Assembly: GCA_900177435.1 (NCBI GenBank)
Contig: FXAI01000011.1
Span: 1 to 64,000 of the forward strand
DNA length: 64,000 nt
Direction: 5' to 3'
Source of the DNA: Alteromonadaceae bacterium Bs31
GTDB lineage: Bacteria; Pseudomonadota; Gammaproteobacteria; Pseudomonadales; Cellvibrionaceae
The position numbers and the translations under genes were made by a program. Of this stretch, positions 8,782 to 17,575 are shown piece by piece (positions within the stretch are counted from its first letter, which is position 1; each line of letters opens with the position of its first letter). The notes beneath the pieces were generated by a model. The model was not told the DNA's origin and made no database searches. It saw only the letters and a program-made list of their open reading frames with translations.

Positions 8782-9702
8782 ATGGTAAATATAGAAGAAC
8801 AAAGTTTTGATGAGGTGATGCAGCATCACTGGCGTGACTACTATGAGTTAACCAAGCCCACAGTTGTGCTATTAATGTTGCTCACATCTGTAATTGGTAT
8901 GTTGTTGGCGACACCCGGCATGGTGCCTCTGGATGTCTTGCTGTTGGGGAATTTGGGTATAGCTCTGTGCGCCGGATCGGCAGCGACGGTAAACCACTTG
9001 GTCGATCGTCATGTGGACCTGAAAATGGCCCGTACCTTTGATCGCCCTGTGGCCAAGGGTCGCGTAGCACCATTAAACGCCATCGCTTTCTCCGCGATAC
9101 TCGGTGCGGCTGGTATGGCGATTCTTTTTATATTTATAAATGCTATTACCGCCTGGCTCACTTTTGCATCGCTTGTGGGTTACGCTTTTATCTATACCTT
9201 TTTTCTAAAGCGCGCAACGCCGCAAAATATTGTTATTGGCGGTATTGCCGGAGCAGCACCCCCCTTATTGGGCTGGACCGCGGTAACCGGAGAGGTTCAT
9301 GGCCATGCCTTACTTTTGGTGCTGATTATCTTCGCCTGGACACCACCGCACTTTTGGGCCCTTGCAGTTCACAAAAAAGCTGAGTATGCCAACGCAGAAA
9401 TTCCTATGCTGCCGGTAACTCACGGGGAACGCTATACCAAGCTGCACATACTGCTCTACACCATTATTTTATTTTTGGTGACGCTGCTGCCATTTGCTAC
9501 GCAAATGCTTAATACACTTTACTTGCTGGGCGCCGTAGTACTTGGCCTGGGCTTTATTTACTACGCGATAACTATGATGCGGGGTAAAAATAAAAATGCA
9601 GGTATGGATACATTTAGGTATTCCATTATTTATCTGATGGCCTTGTTTGTGGTCATGCTGCTCGATCACTATCTCTTGCCGATACAACAAATACCACACT
9701 AA
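8782..9702 (+). CDS. ctaB: Heme O synthase (protoheme IX farnesyltransferase)
   Basis: A UbiA-superfamily prenyltransferase that adds farnesyl to heme B, giving heme O. The protein is 306 residues with about nine membrane helices. The first Asp-rich motif is NHLVDRHVDLKMARTFDRP. The second conserved region, WTPPHFWALA with HKKAEYANAEIPMLP, is diagnostic for CyoE/CtaB. It sits directly after heme A synthase, so both heme A steps are co-transcribed with the oxidase. Its stop is followed immediately by a string of tiny overlapping reading frames leading into the SCO gene. Confidence 0.96.
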   Translation: MVNIEEQSFDEVMQHHWRDYYELTKPTVVLLMLLTSVIGMLLATPGMVPLDVLLLGNLGIALCAGSAATVNHLVDRHVDLKMARTFDRPVAKGRVAPLNAIAFSAILGAAGMAILFIFINAITAWLTFASLVGYAFIYTFFLKRATPQNIVIGGIAGAAPPLLGWTAVTGEVHGHALLLVLIIFAWTPPHFWALAVHKKAEYANAEIPMLPVTHGERYTKLHILLYTIILFLVTLLPFATQMLNTLYLLGAVVLGLGFIYYAITMMRGKNKNAGMDTFRYSIIYLMALFVVMLLDHYLLPIQQIPH

Positions 9703-9745
9703 ATGACTTTCAGAATGACTAAAGAATGACTAAAGAATGACTACA
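9703..9745 (+). repeat. 11-bp tandem repeat forming overlapping mini-ORFs before SCO
   Basis: The unit GAATGACTAAA occurs at 9713-9723 and 9724-9734, with a third copy (two bases different) at 9735-9745; a diverged half copy precedes them. An ATG directly after the ctaB stop (9703) reads eight codons to a TGA at 9727-9729. That TGA overlaps an ATG at 9726, which reads four codons to a TGA at 9738-9740. This last TGA overlaps the SCO ATG at 9737. Confidence 0.85.
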
Positions 9746-10390
9746 GAAAAAACGGAAAAACAAAAACGTGGCGTACTAAAAACAGTCGTTCTTTTAGTGC
9801 TGTTAATGACGCTGTTTGTGGCGGGTTTCTTCAATAAAATATTACAGCCCAGGGTCATGTCGGATATTGAACTGAGGGCAAACGGTGCAATTGTTTTTGA
9901 AAATCCACGCATTATTAAGGAATTTTCTTTAGTTGACCATAAGGGTAAGCCCTTCTCATTGGATAGCCTGCAAGACAAATGGACCATTATGTTTTTCGGC
10001 TTCACTCACTGTCCGGATATTTGCCCCAATACTTTGGCTAAGCTCGCGCAGGTTTACAATAATCTAAATGAGGACATCGCTGCGAAAACACAGGTGGTGC
10101 TGATTAGTGTCGACCCTGCTCGCGATACCCCTCAGAAACTAGCGGACTATGTTCCCTTTTTTCATCAAGACTTTTTGGGTGTAAGCGGTGAATTCTTGCA
10201 AACTATGCAGTTAACGCAGAATCTTAATGTGGCCTTTCGGAAAATTCAGCAAGGGGATAATTACACTGTGGACCATACTGCCAACCTGGTGATTATTAAC
10301 CCCAGGGGGCACTACCACGCCTTCGTTAAGCCGCCTTTTGAGCTTGCAAGATTAACGACTGTATTTCAATCGATTGTAAAATCGTTTTAG
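9737..10390 (+). CDS. SCO1/SenC family copper chaperone
   Basis: SCO proteins deliver copper to CuA of subunit II or keep its cysteines reduced. The 217-residue protein has one N-terminal membrane anchor (about 13-33) and a periplasmic thioredoxin-like domain. The copper site is complete: HCPDICP (CxxxC) in the first half and the distal His in VDHTANLVIINPRG. It is the last gene of the oxidase locus, following heme O synthase. The start at 9737 is the third of three repeated ATGs; the first two lead only to short frames. Confidence 0.95.
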   Translation: MTTEKTEKQKRGVLKTVVLLVLLMTLFVAGFFNKILQPRVMSDIELRANGAIVFENPRIIKEFSLVDHKGKPFSLDSLQDKWTIMFFGFTHCPDICPNTLAKLAQVYNNLNEDIAAKTQVVLISVDPARDTPQKLADYVPFFHQDFLGVSGEFLQTMQLTQNLNVAFRKIQQGDNYTVDHTANLVIINPRGHYHAFVKPPFELARLTTVFQSIVKSF

Positions 10391-10492
10391 TGCCTTTTAA
10401 GGCTAATAGAAAACTATTTTACAAGCGAGAGCTTGCGGGAGTTTTACCCCCTGAGGGCAAAAGTAGGAGGCTCTGTAAGCTTGTGCCTTAGA

Positions 10493-11452
10493 CTACGCGC
10501 CGGTCATCGCTGCATAGGTTTTAGGCCCAAACACGCCATCAGCCTTGAGGTGAAAGCTTTTTTGCACGTTTACCAGAGCCTGCTTGGTTCCTTTGCCAAA
10601 GATTCCATCGTGCACTAGATTTTGGCCGTATAAACCCATCAGTAACTGCATGGCTTGTACGTCATTGCCTTTGGTGCCTTGCTTTAACAGTGGTTTTTTG
10701 GAAGTAAACATGCCGCCTACGGTTTTTTTGCCCACCACGCCGTCATTCTTCAATGCCTTTTTCAGCTGTAATTTTTGTACCGCTTCTTTTGTCCCTTGAC
10801 CAAAGGCGCCGTCCACAAAACATTGGATGCCCAGTTTGCAGAGCATGCGTTGTAAAGCGATTACAAGTTTGCCCTCATCGGTAACGCGAAGAAGGTGTGA
10901 CTTGGCGCTGCTGGGTTTTTTCTTCAGCTCTTCCACTGGTTTTTTGGCCTTGGGTGCGGGGAGCTTGGCAGTTTCTGTTTTAACTGTTGTGTAATAGCCT
11001 TTTTTATCGAGCCCAAGAACGCTAGTGTAATCGTAAACGGGGCAGGATTTACTGCTGACTTCACGGTGGCCCCTGATCCTAATTTTATCGGTATAGCTGT
11101 CGCAAATTGCTTTGCATAGCTTTTTGACGGAAGCCATTTGTTTATCGGTAAATTTTTCCTTCTTCAAACCGTGGCAACAGATAGCAATACTGCCTTTGTT
11201 ATAGCCTTTTTGCGCTGAAGGGATTTTTTCCAAACCCCGGCCTGCTTGAATGTCGCCTGCCTTGGTAATAAAAAAATGATAACCTACATCTGACCAGCCA
11301 TTTCCGTCTACATGCCATTTTTTCATTACCGCGACATCGTCATGTTTAGTATTGTCGCTGGCGGAACAATGTAAAAAAATAACGCTTACCTTCCGCTTGG
11401 GTTTATCAAAATCTATCGCTTTTCCATACTTCCACTTTGCTGATGTTGTCAT
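10493..11452 (-). CDS. N-acetylmuramoyl-L-alanine amidase (PGRP type) with two PG-binding repeats
   Basis: The 319-residue protein starts with an Amidase_2/PGRP domain (about 20-150) that cleaves the amide between MurNAc and the stem peptide. Likely zinc ligands are the His in IFLHCSA, the His in RGHREV and the Cys of the KSCPVYD segment. A Lys/Pro-rich linker follows (about 155-185), then two PG_binding_1 domains (about 186-250 and 255-319), each ending in a DGxxGxxT core. No signal peptide or anchor is visible at the N-terminus, which is a phage-endolysin feature rather than a housekeeping one. It follows an SH3 lipoprotein gene by 14 bp. The ATG has AAGGA 9 bp upstream. Confidence 0.88.
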   Translation of the reverse strand: MTTSAKWKYGKAIDFDKPKRKVSVIFLHCSASDNTKHDDVAVMKKWHVDGNGWSDVGYHFFITKAGDIQAGRGLEKIPSAQKGYNKGSIAICCHGLKKEKFTDKQMASVKKLCKAICDSYTDKIRIRGHREVSSKSCPVYDYTSVLGLDKKGYYTTVKTETAKLPAPKAKKPVEELKKKPSSAKSHLLRVTDEGKLVIALQRMLCKLGIQCFVDGAFGQGTKEAVQKLQLKKALKNDGVVGKKTVGGMFTSKKPLLKQGTKGNDVQAMQLLMGLYGQNLVHDGIFGKGTKQALVNVQKSFHLKADGVFGPKTYAAMTGA

Positions 11453-11466
11453 TATTATTGTCCTTG

Positions 11467-12102
11467 TTATCGTGTCTTGCAGCAGCCGCTCATGAGTGAG
11501 CCGGCATGTACGCCCATTAAATGCAGGCTGAAGGGGTAGTCGGTATCAGACATGCCGTCGCTGCAGCTTTGTTGCTGTAGCACGCCCAAGGTCAAACTGT
11601 GTTTTTTTGTGGGAGAACTCAAAGACATCAACCATACGTCTGTACGGTTGTTGCTGTTGCGAAATTCCCCGCTGACATAAAGTTCTTGCTGCTCGCCCAA
11701 TATGCTCAGGCTCGCCTTATTGGCTTCGGTTGCCAAATTCCAGTGGGGTTCAGTGCCAAGGCAAAACAACTCGCCCTTGAAGGTGGATTGAGCCGTTGAA
11801 GGTTCGCTTGTCTGGATGTATTTACTACTTACCCAGCCGGAGTGGCCTCGGTAATGAACCTTACTCCAGGCCCCTTTGGTATCCAGAATCATGATGTTGT
11901 GTGCATCGTAAGGTAGGGAAAACACGATGTTTGATTTGCTGCTGGCGTCGGAGCGCATGTTAAGCGCGTCGTCATCGCTGACATTTACCACTTTGGACCA
12001 GGCAGTAGAACTCTGTAAAACCGGTGAGTTAGCGCTCTTTTCCTGGCAGGATGCGCTAAGGGGGAAGCAAATACACAGCGCGAATGCGACAATCTTTCTC
12101 AC
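11467..12102 (-). CDS. SH3-domain lipoprotein (COG3650-like)
   Basis: The 211-residue precursor has an N-terminal signal ending in a plausible lipobox (PLSASC). A bacterial SH3 domain (about 40-100; VSDDDALNMRSDASSKSNIV) follows, then a C-terminal domain resembling the COG3650 membrane-protein family (FCLGTEPHWNLATEANKASL). SH3 domains of this class bind peptidoglycan or proteins in the periplasm. Two GTG starts exist, at 12111 and 12102; the second is chosen because AAAGG lies 8 bp before it and it gives a cleaner M-R-K signal start. It is upstream of, and probably co-transcribed with, the amidase, so a joint envelope role is inferred. Confidence 0.75.
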   Translation of the reverse strand: MRKIVAFALCICFPLSASCQEKSANSPVLQSSTAWSKVVNVSDDDALNMRSDASSKSNIVFSLPYDAHNIMILDTKGAWSKVHYRGHSGWVSSKYIQTSEPSTAQSTFKGELFCLGTEPHWNLATEANKASLSILGEQQELYVSGEFRNSNNRTDVWLMSLSSPTKKHSLTLGVLQQQSCSDGMSDTDYPFSLHLMGVHAGSLMSGCCKTR

Positions 12103-12240
12103 GAGAAGCACCTTTAATTGAGGGGTTTTATTGTGCCTGTATCCTCTAATAAATCGCTTGATTGCGCAATGTTTCAGGGCTTACACCGCCTGGACTAACG
12201 CAAATTGGGAGCAATAACTGGCGTCTGAAGTGCTTTGTGC

Positions 12241-13461
12241 TTAAAAATAGCGCCTCAGTTCTAACTGTATATAGTCATCTTGCCTTAACGCATAGCTGGG
12301 AGCTTCCGGGTTATCCGCTACAAAAAAGCGCGCTTCCGCTTCTATTCGCCAGTCGTCAGTAATACGCCTGCCAAGCTCTAAGGATACAAATTGGGTGTGG
12401 TAATCAAAATCGTGGCTTGCAATGGCGAGTAATTCAGACCCGTCAATATCGTTAAAGGCCCACCGCAGGCCCAGGGCCAGATCGTTTTGAGCGAAGGTTT
12501 CCCGGATGCCGGTGCGGTCGTCAAACTGGTATTCGGCGATTAAGCCCAGGTCTGCGTTGCTATTGAAGAGGGTAAAGAGTGTATATTCCAGCCCGGCAAC
12601 GGCGGCGCTGTTTCTGCCGTAGTGCTGTTCTTCGATACTGATAGCTTCCAATTTCCATAACCACTCTGCCGCTGTTGCTTGCACGGTAAGGCCGGTTTGA
12701 TGGATTTGCTGGTAGAGCGCTTGCAGTACGGTATCTGTTTGTTGGAAGGCCTGTTCATTTCCCTCTTGTGTGCTGGGAATAAACAGCGGATTGCGGTTTG
12801 TGCCTGAGAAATGTGACAAGCTCATATCAAACACGCCGAAGTAGTGGTTCCAACTTACCGCAAAGTCCACATGTTGATCGCCTTTGTCCGATTGGTAAAT
12901 TGCTTGTTCGGCAATAGCCAGCGGAGACCTTAATCGCGCTTTTTCGCCTGGAAATTGTTGTTCGCGAAAGTGCGGCATAACAAACAACTCCAGCAAACCC
13001 CAGTCGCGCTGACTAACAAGCTGTAGCATGCCCTGGCCGAGCTTTTGTTCGCCATCAATATTTTCAAGTACGTCTTTTTGGTTAATGATATCCACAAGGT
13101 GAACGGATTCTGTAACCCCCCAGAATATCTTGCGCAGGCCAAGATAAACTTCGAATTGATCAAAACCCTTCCACCAATAGGCTTCCCGTAAATCAAGGTG
13201 GGTGCGATTATTGTCGACACTATCGGCGCGTCCGAAGGCGGTAATGGCTATACGCTGTTCATCGTTATCGTAGTCGTGAAAAAATTCAATGTTTGCGGAC
13301 AGTGATGTACTGTGCTCTTCTTGCGCCGAGCTTAAGGGTTCGTTAAAAAAGTATCGTCCTTCAGCGCCGATATAAGCCTTAACTTCACCGGCCGCCGTGG
13401 AAAATGAAAAAAAGGGCAGTGCCACAACGGCGGCACGTGCCCAAGAGGTGAGAGGTTTCAT
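12241..13461 (-). CDS. Outer-membrane beta-barrel protein of the MMPL operon
   Basis: The 406-residue precursor has a signal peptide cleaved after TAA or TAAG (about residue 24). A chain of alternating amphipathic strands follows, rich in Tyr, Trp and Phe, and the terminal residues are LRRYF, the aromatic C-terminus used for BAM-mediated insertion. Segments such as VYLGLRKIFWGVTESVHLVD resemble DUF1302/alginate-export-type porins, but I cannot name a family with certainty. It follows the LolA-like gene by 22 bp. I infer the outer-membrane exit of a three-part export system. The ATG at 13461 (GGGA upstream) is preferred over an in-frame TTG at 13479. Confidence 0.7.
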   Translation of the reverse strand: MKPLTSWARAAVVALPFFSFSTAAGEVKAYIGAEGRYFFNEPLSSAQEEHSTSLSANIEFFHDYDNDEQRIAITAFGRADSVDNNRTHLDLREAYWWKGFDQFEVYLGLRKIFWGVTESVHLVDIINQKDVLENIDGEQKLGQGMLQLVSQRDWGLLELFVMPHFREQQFPGEKARLRSPLAIAEQAIYQSDKGDQHVDFAVSWNHYFGVFDMSLSHFSGTNRNPLFIPSTQEGNEQAFQQTDTVLQALYQQIHQTGLTVQATAAEWLWKLEAISIEEQHYGRNSAAVAGLEYTLFTLFNSNADLGLIAEYQFDDRTGIRETFAQNDLALGLRWAFNDIDGSELLAIASHDFDYHTQFVSLELGRRITDDWRIEAEARFFVADNPEAPSYALRQDDYIQLELRRYF

Positions 13462-13483
13462 ATACGCTATTTCCCGCAAGACA

Positions 13484-14281
13484 CTATTTTATTCGCGATA
13501 AACTGTTTTTATTAAAGTCTTTATCGGTAAAGCCGTTAGCAAAATTCCAGTTATCCATAGTGAGTACGGTACTTTTACCTGTTTGATGATTTTTCATGCT
13601 CCACGTGTGTGCACGCCAGTATTTTTCCAGATATTGTGTGTAATCCGACAGGATCAAGGTTTTCTTCAGCCGCTCGCCGCGATCATAAAAATCGATTTTA
13701 AGAGGAATGTAGCGCGCTTTGTCGATGGATACTTCAAGCTTGGAATAGCCCGACTTTGGGTCTACCGGGTCGCTTTCATTAACAAACACCGGTGTGCCCT
13801 CAAAAGTCTCATCACGTAAATAACGATAAGTGTATTTTTCCACCTCCTGCGAAGAAATGTCTTCGAAGGCGAATTCGCTATTCATAAACGCACCCGCTTT
13901 GTTACTGGATGATATTTTTTTGATGCGCTTTAAAGCCGGCAAGAACAGCCATTGATCATCGGAGCCCGTTTTATGGGTAAAGCTTAGAAACGCGGTACCT
14001 TTAACGTCTCCAGGGTTGTCAAAAATAATGATGGATTTGTCACCATCACCGGCCACCTCCATGGTGCGGTTACGCATCTTACGTGTACGCTCGTTGCCGT
14101 GTTGGTCACGCAGAGCCATAGTGATATCAGCAGTTGAGTCACCGAAACCGAGGTCGCGTGTGTCCACTTCCCGCGCAATAGCCAAGCCTTTCTGTTCTGG
14201 CGTTTCCGCCAGGGCAGCAGAGGCAAAGTACAGGCTGCTTATCGTAAGGAAAGGGAATAAAGTGTTTTTGATCAGGTTCAT
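13484..14281 (-). CDS. Outer membrane lipoprotein-sorting (LolA/LolB-like) protein
   Basis: The 265-residue periplasmic protein has a signal peptide ending ASAALAE. Its mature domain belongs to the LolA-like fold family often called 'outer membrane lipoprotein-sorting protein' and found with MMPL transporters. Characteristic blocks are DRGERLKKTL, FLPALKRIKKISSSNKAGAFM and the C-terminal TVLTMDNWNFANGFTDKDF. Such open half-barrels carry a hydrophobic ligand across the periplasm. The ATG overlaps the MMPL stop (ATGA), so translation is coupled. The cargo (lipid, hopanoid or other) is unknown; the name does not imply lipoprotein transport. Confidence 0.85.
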   Translation of the reverse strand: MNLIKNTLFPFLTISSLYFASAALAETPEQKGLAIAREVDTRDLGFGDSTADITMALRDQHGNERTRKMRNRTMEVAGDGDKSIIIFDNPGDVKGTAFLSFTHKTGSDDQWLFLPALKRIKKISSSNKAGAFMNSEFAFEDISSQEVEKYTYRYLRDETFEGTPVFVNESDPVDPKSGYSKLEVSIDKARYIPLKIDFYDRGERLKKTLILSDYTQYLEKYWRAHTWSMKNHQTGKSTVLTMDNWNFANGFTDKDFNKNSLSRIK

Positions 14282-16641
14282 GCAATTACCTCCGCTTGGG
14301 TAGTTTGTTCTACTGGCGATTCTTCTTTAGCCGTTTCGTTGAGCGTTGTTTTGTCGAGCTTTAACAGCAGTACCGGTAGTAGGAAAAAGTCCAATACCAG
14401 AGCCATTGTGATGGCGATAGCGGTCAGTATTGCCATGCCAGAATTCATACCGAAGCTGGATTGTGCCAAAACGGAAAATCCGGCAATTAGAATAATAGAG
14501 GTCACTACAATGGCTACGCCCACGGTGGAAAAGGCATAGCGAATGGCATCTTCTACCCCCATTCCTTCGTTATTGCGTGCGCGTAAATATTTACTGAGAA
14601 AGTGCACTGAGTCGTCTACCACAATTCCCAGTGCCATGCCCGATACCATGGAAACAGCAACGTTAACCTCACCGACCAGTACGCCCCACAAACCAAAAGC
14701 GGCCGCCAACGGCAGTAAATTGGGTATCAAACTAATAGCGCCGATGCGGACATTGCGTAAGGCCAAAGTGATAAGAATTGAAATAATAATAACGGCGACA
14801 AAAGTGCCGAACAGCATGCTTTTCATATTGGTTTCTGAAATGTAAGCGAACATAACTGCCGGGCCTACGCCGTAGGATTCAAGCGAAGAATTCTGTAGCA
14901 ACCAGTTGCGTCCGCGCTCGCCGACCGCGGCGATTTTACTGGAGGGCATATCTTTTAAAGTAACAATAACCTGGGTTGAGCTTTTACCAATATCCATTTG
15001 ATTATTTAAATCCAGGCCTTCTGGCAACGATAATTCGTAGAGCAGTAAATATTGCGCTGCCAGTTCTTTTTCTTTCGGTAAACCGTAATAGGCAGCATCG
15101 TCACCGTGCATATTTTTATTGATACGCTTAAAGGTATCGGTAAAAGAATTTACATGTGTAACTTCTGGCTGGGAGCGATACCATTCAACAAAGCCGTTTA
15201 CAGTGTTTAGGAATTCCGGGTCGCTTACACCGTAGTCTTCTCCGGCAGAGAGCGAAAATTGCACCTGATAAATGCCAGTAAGATTATCGTTGATGTAGTC
15301 CGTGTCGGTTCGGAATTCAACAGACTTATCAAAGTAGCCAACAAAATTATCATCGAAGGTGTTTAAGGGAATAGCTGCGGCAAGGGCTAATGCAGCTAGC
15401 GAACTTATATAAAAAATGGGTTTGCGTCTGGCCAGTACGAATTCCCCCAAAGCTTCCATCCAGTTGCCAAAACGGCTTTGGCTTGCGCTGGCTTTTACCG
15501 GAATGATGGCCATCATCGCCGGCAGTAGGGTGACGGAGAGGGCGAAGGCCAGCATGACACCGAAGGCGGTGATATTGCCCAGGTCATGAAACGGTGGTGC
15601 ATCGCTAAAGTTCATAGACAAAAAGCCCACCGCAGTTGTCACTGAAGTAAGGAAAATGGGTGCCATATTAATTTTTATACTGTAGCGAATAGCATCGTGC
15701 CGGCTCATGCCTTTGCGCATACCCGCAAACATGGACACGAGAAAGTGAATAGAGTCCGCCACTGCGAGGGTCATAATAATAGTGGTGGCAGAGGAAGAAG
15801 GCGGTGTGATTTTAATGCCCGCAAAACCCGCTGCGCCCATTGCTCCAAGCATGGATAGAAAAATAACCAGTACCGTGCTTAAAGTGGCACCGACTGAGCG
15901 TACAAGCGCAAAGGTCACAAGAATAATGATTAAGTACATGGCGGGAATGAGCGTGGCCATATCGTTCATGCTGGATTCAAAAAAGGCATTGGACAGCATC
16001 ACTACACCGGAGAGGTTTACTGTAACCGGGTAGGCTTGTTCAATTTTGTCTTTTAGCTGGCGCGCAGCAGCTACCGCTTGCGGCGTTTCATCCATGCTTT
16101 TTTCTGGCATCTGGAAGGTAATGTTTACCGCCGTAACCGATGCCTCCCGATTGATTAATTGCCCCACTAGAAACGGCTCCGAGAGGGCGACCTCTCGGGT
16201 ATGTTGTAACTGTGCAGGGGAAAAATCGGCGCCGTTAGAAACAAGGTCTTCAACAATTAGCTCATCGCCACTGGCGTGGGAGTATTGGAAGTTGGACACA
16301 GAATCTACCCGCAGGGCAAAAGGCATCAGCCAGGCTTCTTCGGTAACCTGTTCTATGGCCGCCAGGGTTTCCGGGGTAAATACATTACCGTTGTTGGGGG
16401 TGATGGTGAATAAAATATTGTCGTTTTTGGTATAGGTACGCTGTTGCTCCTCAAAGGCTTTGAGGTGGGGGTTATCTTTGGAGAAGAACACCCGGTAATC
16501 GTTGTCGAAACCGATAAAGCGCATACCGCTGGCGAGCAGAAAGCTGGCGGCTATCGCTGCCAGCATTACCCACCAGCGCTGGCGAATGATGAGGTCGGCG
16601 TAACGCCCTATGTGTTTGTCGAATGCATCGGACTGAACCAT
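14278..16641 (-). CDS. MMPL/RND superfamily exporter
   Basis: The 787-residue inner-membrane protein has the RND layout: helix 1, a large periplasmic loop, five helices, a second periplasmic loop and five more helices. Two Patched/MMPL sterol-sensing-like segments are visible, the second at about residues 620-760 (SMVSGMALGIVVDDSVHFLSK), with the paired Asp of the proton relay. MMPL proteins move lipids or other hydrophobic molecules. It is the first gene of an operon with the LolA-like and beta-barrel genes, together spanning the envelope. A TetR-type operator lies about 135 bp upstream. Substrate cannot be deduced. Confidence 0.9.
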   Translation of the reverse strand: MVQSDAFDKHIGRYADLIIRQRWWVMLAAIAASFLLASGMRFIGFDNDYRVFFSKDNPHLKAFEEQQRTYTKNDNILFTITPNNGNVFTPETLAAIEQVTEEAWLMPFALRVDSVSNFQYSHASGDELIVEDLVSNGADFSPAQLQHTREVALSEPFLVGQLINREASVTAVNITFQMPEKSMDETPQAVAAARQLKDKIEQAYPVTVNLSGVVMLSNAFFESSMNDMATLIPAMYLIIILVTFALVRSVGATLSTVLVIFLSMLGAMGAAGFAGIKITPPSSSATTIIMTLAVADSIHFLVSMFAGMRKGMSRHDAIRYSIKINMAPIFLTSVTTAVGFLSMNFSDAPPFHDLGNITAFGVMLAFALSVTLLPAMMAIIPVKASASQSRFGNWMEALGEFVLARRKPIFYISSLAALALAAAIPLNTFDDNFVGYFDKSVEFRTDTDYINDNLTGIYQVQFSLSAGEDYGVSDPEFLNTVNGFVEWYRSQPEVTHVNSFTDTFKRINKNMHGDDAAYYGLPKEKELAAQYLLLYELSLPEGLDLNNQMDIGKSSTQVIVTLKDMPSSKIAAVGERGRNWLLQNSSLESYGVGPAVMFAYISETNMKSMLFGTFVAVIIISILITLALRNVRIGAISLIPNLLPLAAAFGLWGVLVGEVNVAVSMVSGMALGIVVDDSVHFLSKYLRARNNEGMGVEDAIRYAFSTVGVAIVVTSIILIAGFSVLAQSSFGMNSGMAILTAIAITMALVLDFFLLPVLLLKLDKTTLNETAKEESPVEQTTQAEVIA

Positions 16642-16774
16642 TTTCTATCCTCCTGGATGGATGAATGGGTAGCTAAGAGATTTGTGGAACGCGCTTATTA
16701 CGATTGAGGCAGGTGAAAGGAGACACCTGTTTAGGGCAACAAGTACTGTTCGAGCATGAACCGGGCGGAAGAGT

Positions 16775-16788
16775 ACCGACCGTTCGGT
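16775..16788. promoter_or_regulatory. Predicted TetR operator upstream of the MMPL operon
   Basis: The 14-mer ACCGACCGTTCGGT is an imperfect palindrome (ACCGA-CG-TCGGT, with two mismatched positions) in the 207-bp gap between MMPL and the TetR gene. The same element, with two central changes, lies in front of the TetR start. Shared sequence and location suggest one regulator controls both. Confidence 0.6.
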
Positions 16789-16848
16789 TTGTATAAGGTG
16801 AAACTATGCCGACGATGGCAGATAAAAACGGGGTAAATGGGCCTTGAT

Positions 16849-17448
16849 TTAGTGCTTGAGGGAAAGAATAAAATCCGCGAGGCAGCTGCCGCCCGCTTGA
16901 AAAGACTCTACATCCCCTGAATGCTGTGCCTGCAAGCTAAGGCCCTGAAAACTGGCGACGATAAAAGCAGCGGCTGCGCGAGGGTCTGCACTGGCCTTGA
17001 TACTGCCGGCAAGCTGGGCTCTAGTTAAGGCATCCAAAAAGCGATTGCGCATACTGGTAAAAGCGGAATGCACTCGATCGCGAATACCGGGGTCTATTTG
17101 CCCCAGTTCCATGGCCATCTTGATCATAGGGCAGCCCTCGGCCAGCATCTCCGGGGTGACTTCTGCGATAAAACGGGAAATTTTTTCGTAAAGGGCTTGT
17201 GCCGGGTCGTCTTGTTCGAGGGCATCGTCCCACTTGTGCAGGAAGGTGGGTAAGAAAACTTCGTCAAATACAGCGTAAGCAAGGGCTTGTTTGCTGGAAA
17301 AATGGTGATACAGGCCGCCTTTGGAGACCTCGGCTTTGCTTATTATCTCGGAAAGGCTCGCACCCTCGTAACCGCGTGTTGTAAATTCTTCTGCCGCTAC
17401 TTCTATCAGGGCGGCGCGGGTGGATTCTGGGTCACGTTGTGGAGTCAT
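16849..17448 (-). CDS. TetR/AcrR family transcriptional regulator
   Basis: A 199-residue repressor-type protein. The N-terminal helix-turn-helix domain (about 5-55) contains RAALIEVAAEEFTTRGYEGA and SEIISKAEVSKGGLYHHF, the canonical TetR recognition helix. The rest is a helical ligand-binding domain (TetR_C_6-like). An open frame extends 22 codons upstream to 17514, but the ATG at 17448 is chosen: it places the start just before the HTH and keeps the operator palindrome at 17482-17495 outside the coding region. It is transcribed in the same direction as the MMPL operon, downstream of it, and probably represses both units until a cell-envelope ligand appears (inference). Confidence 0.9.
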   Translation of the reverse strand: MTPQRDPESTRAALIEVAAEEFTTRGYEGASLSEIISKAEVSKGGLYHHFSSKQALAYAVFDEVFLPTFLHKWDDALEQDDPAQALYEKISRFIAEVTPEMLAEGCPMIKMAMELGQIDPGIRDRVHSAFTSMRNRFLDALTRAQLAGSIKASADPRAAAAFIVASFQGLSLQAQHSGDVESFQAGGSCLADFILSLKH

Positions 17449-17481
17449 TTGATCTTTACCGAGTGAAAACCAAGCGAGTAT

Positions 17482-17495
17482 ACCGACCGAGCGGT
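17482..17495. promoter_or_regulatory. Predicted TetR operator in front of its own gene
   Basis: The 14-mer ACCGACCGAGCGGT (ACCG-N2-CG-N2-CGGT palindrome) lies 33 bp upstream of the chosen TetR start. Ten of ten half-site positions outside the centre match the element at 16775-16788, which points to autoregulation. Confidence 0.6.
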
Positions 17496-17575
17496 TTTCT
17501 CGTAAAGCATCCAATATACGCTTCGCACCTCTGCACCTTAGTGAAATTTACCGGCTGTTTAGCTGCGCTAGCCAT

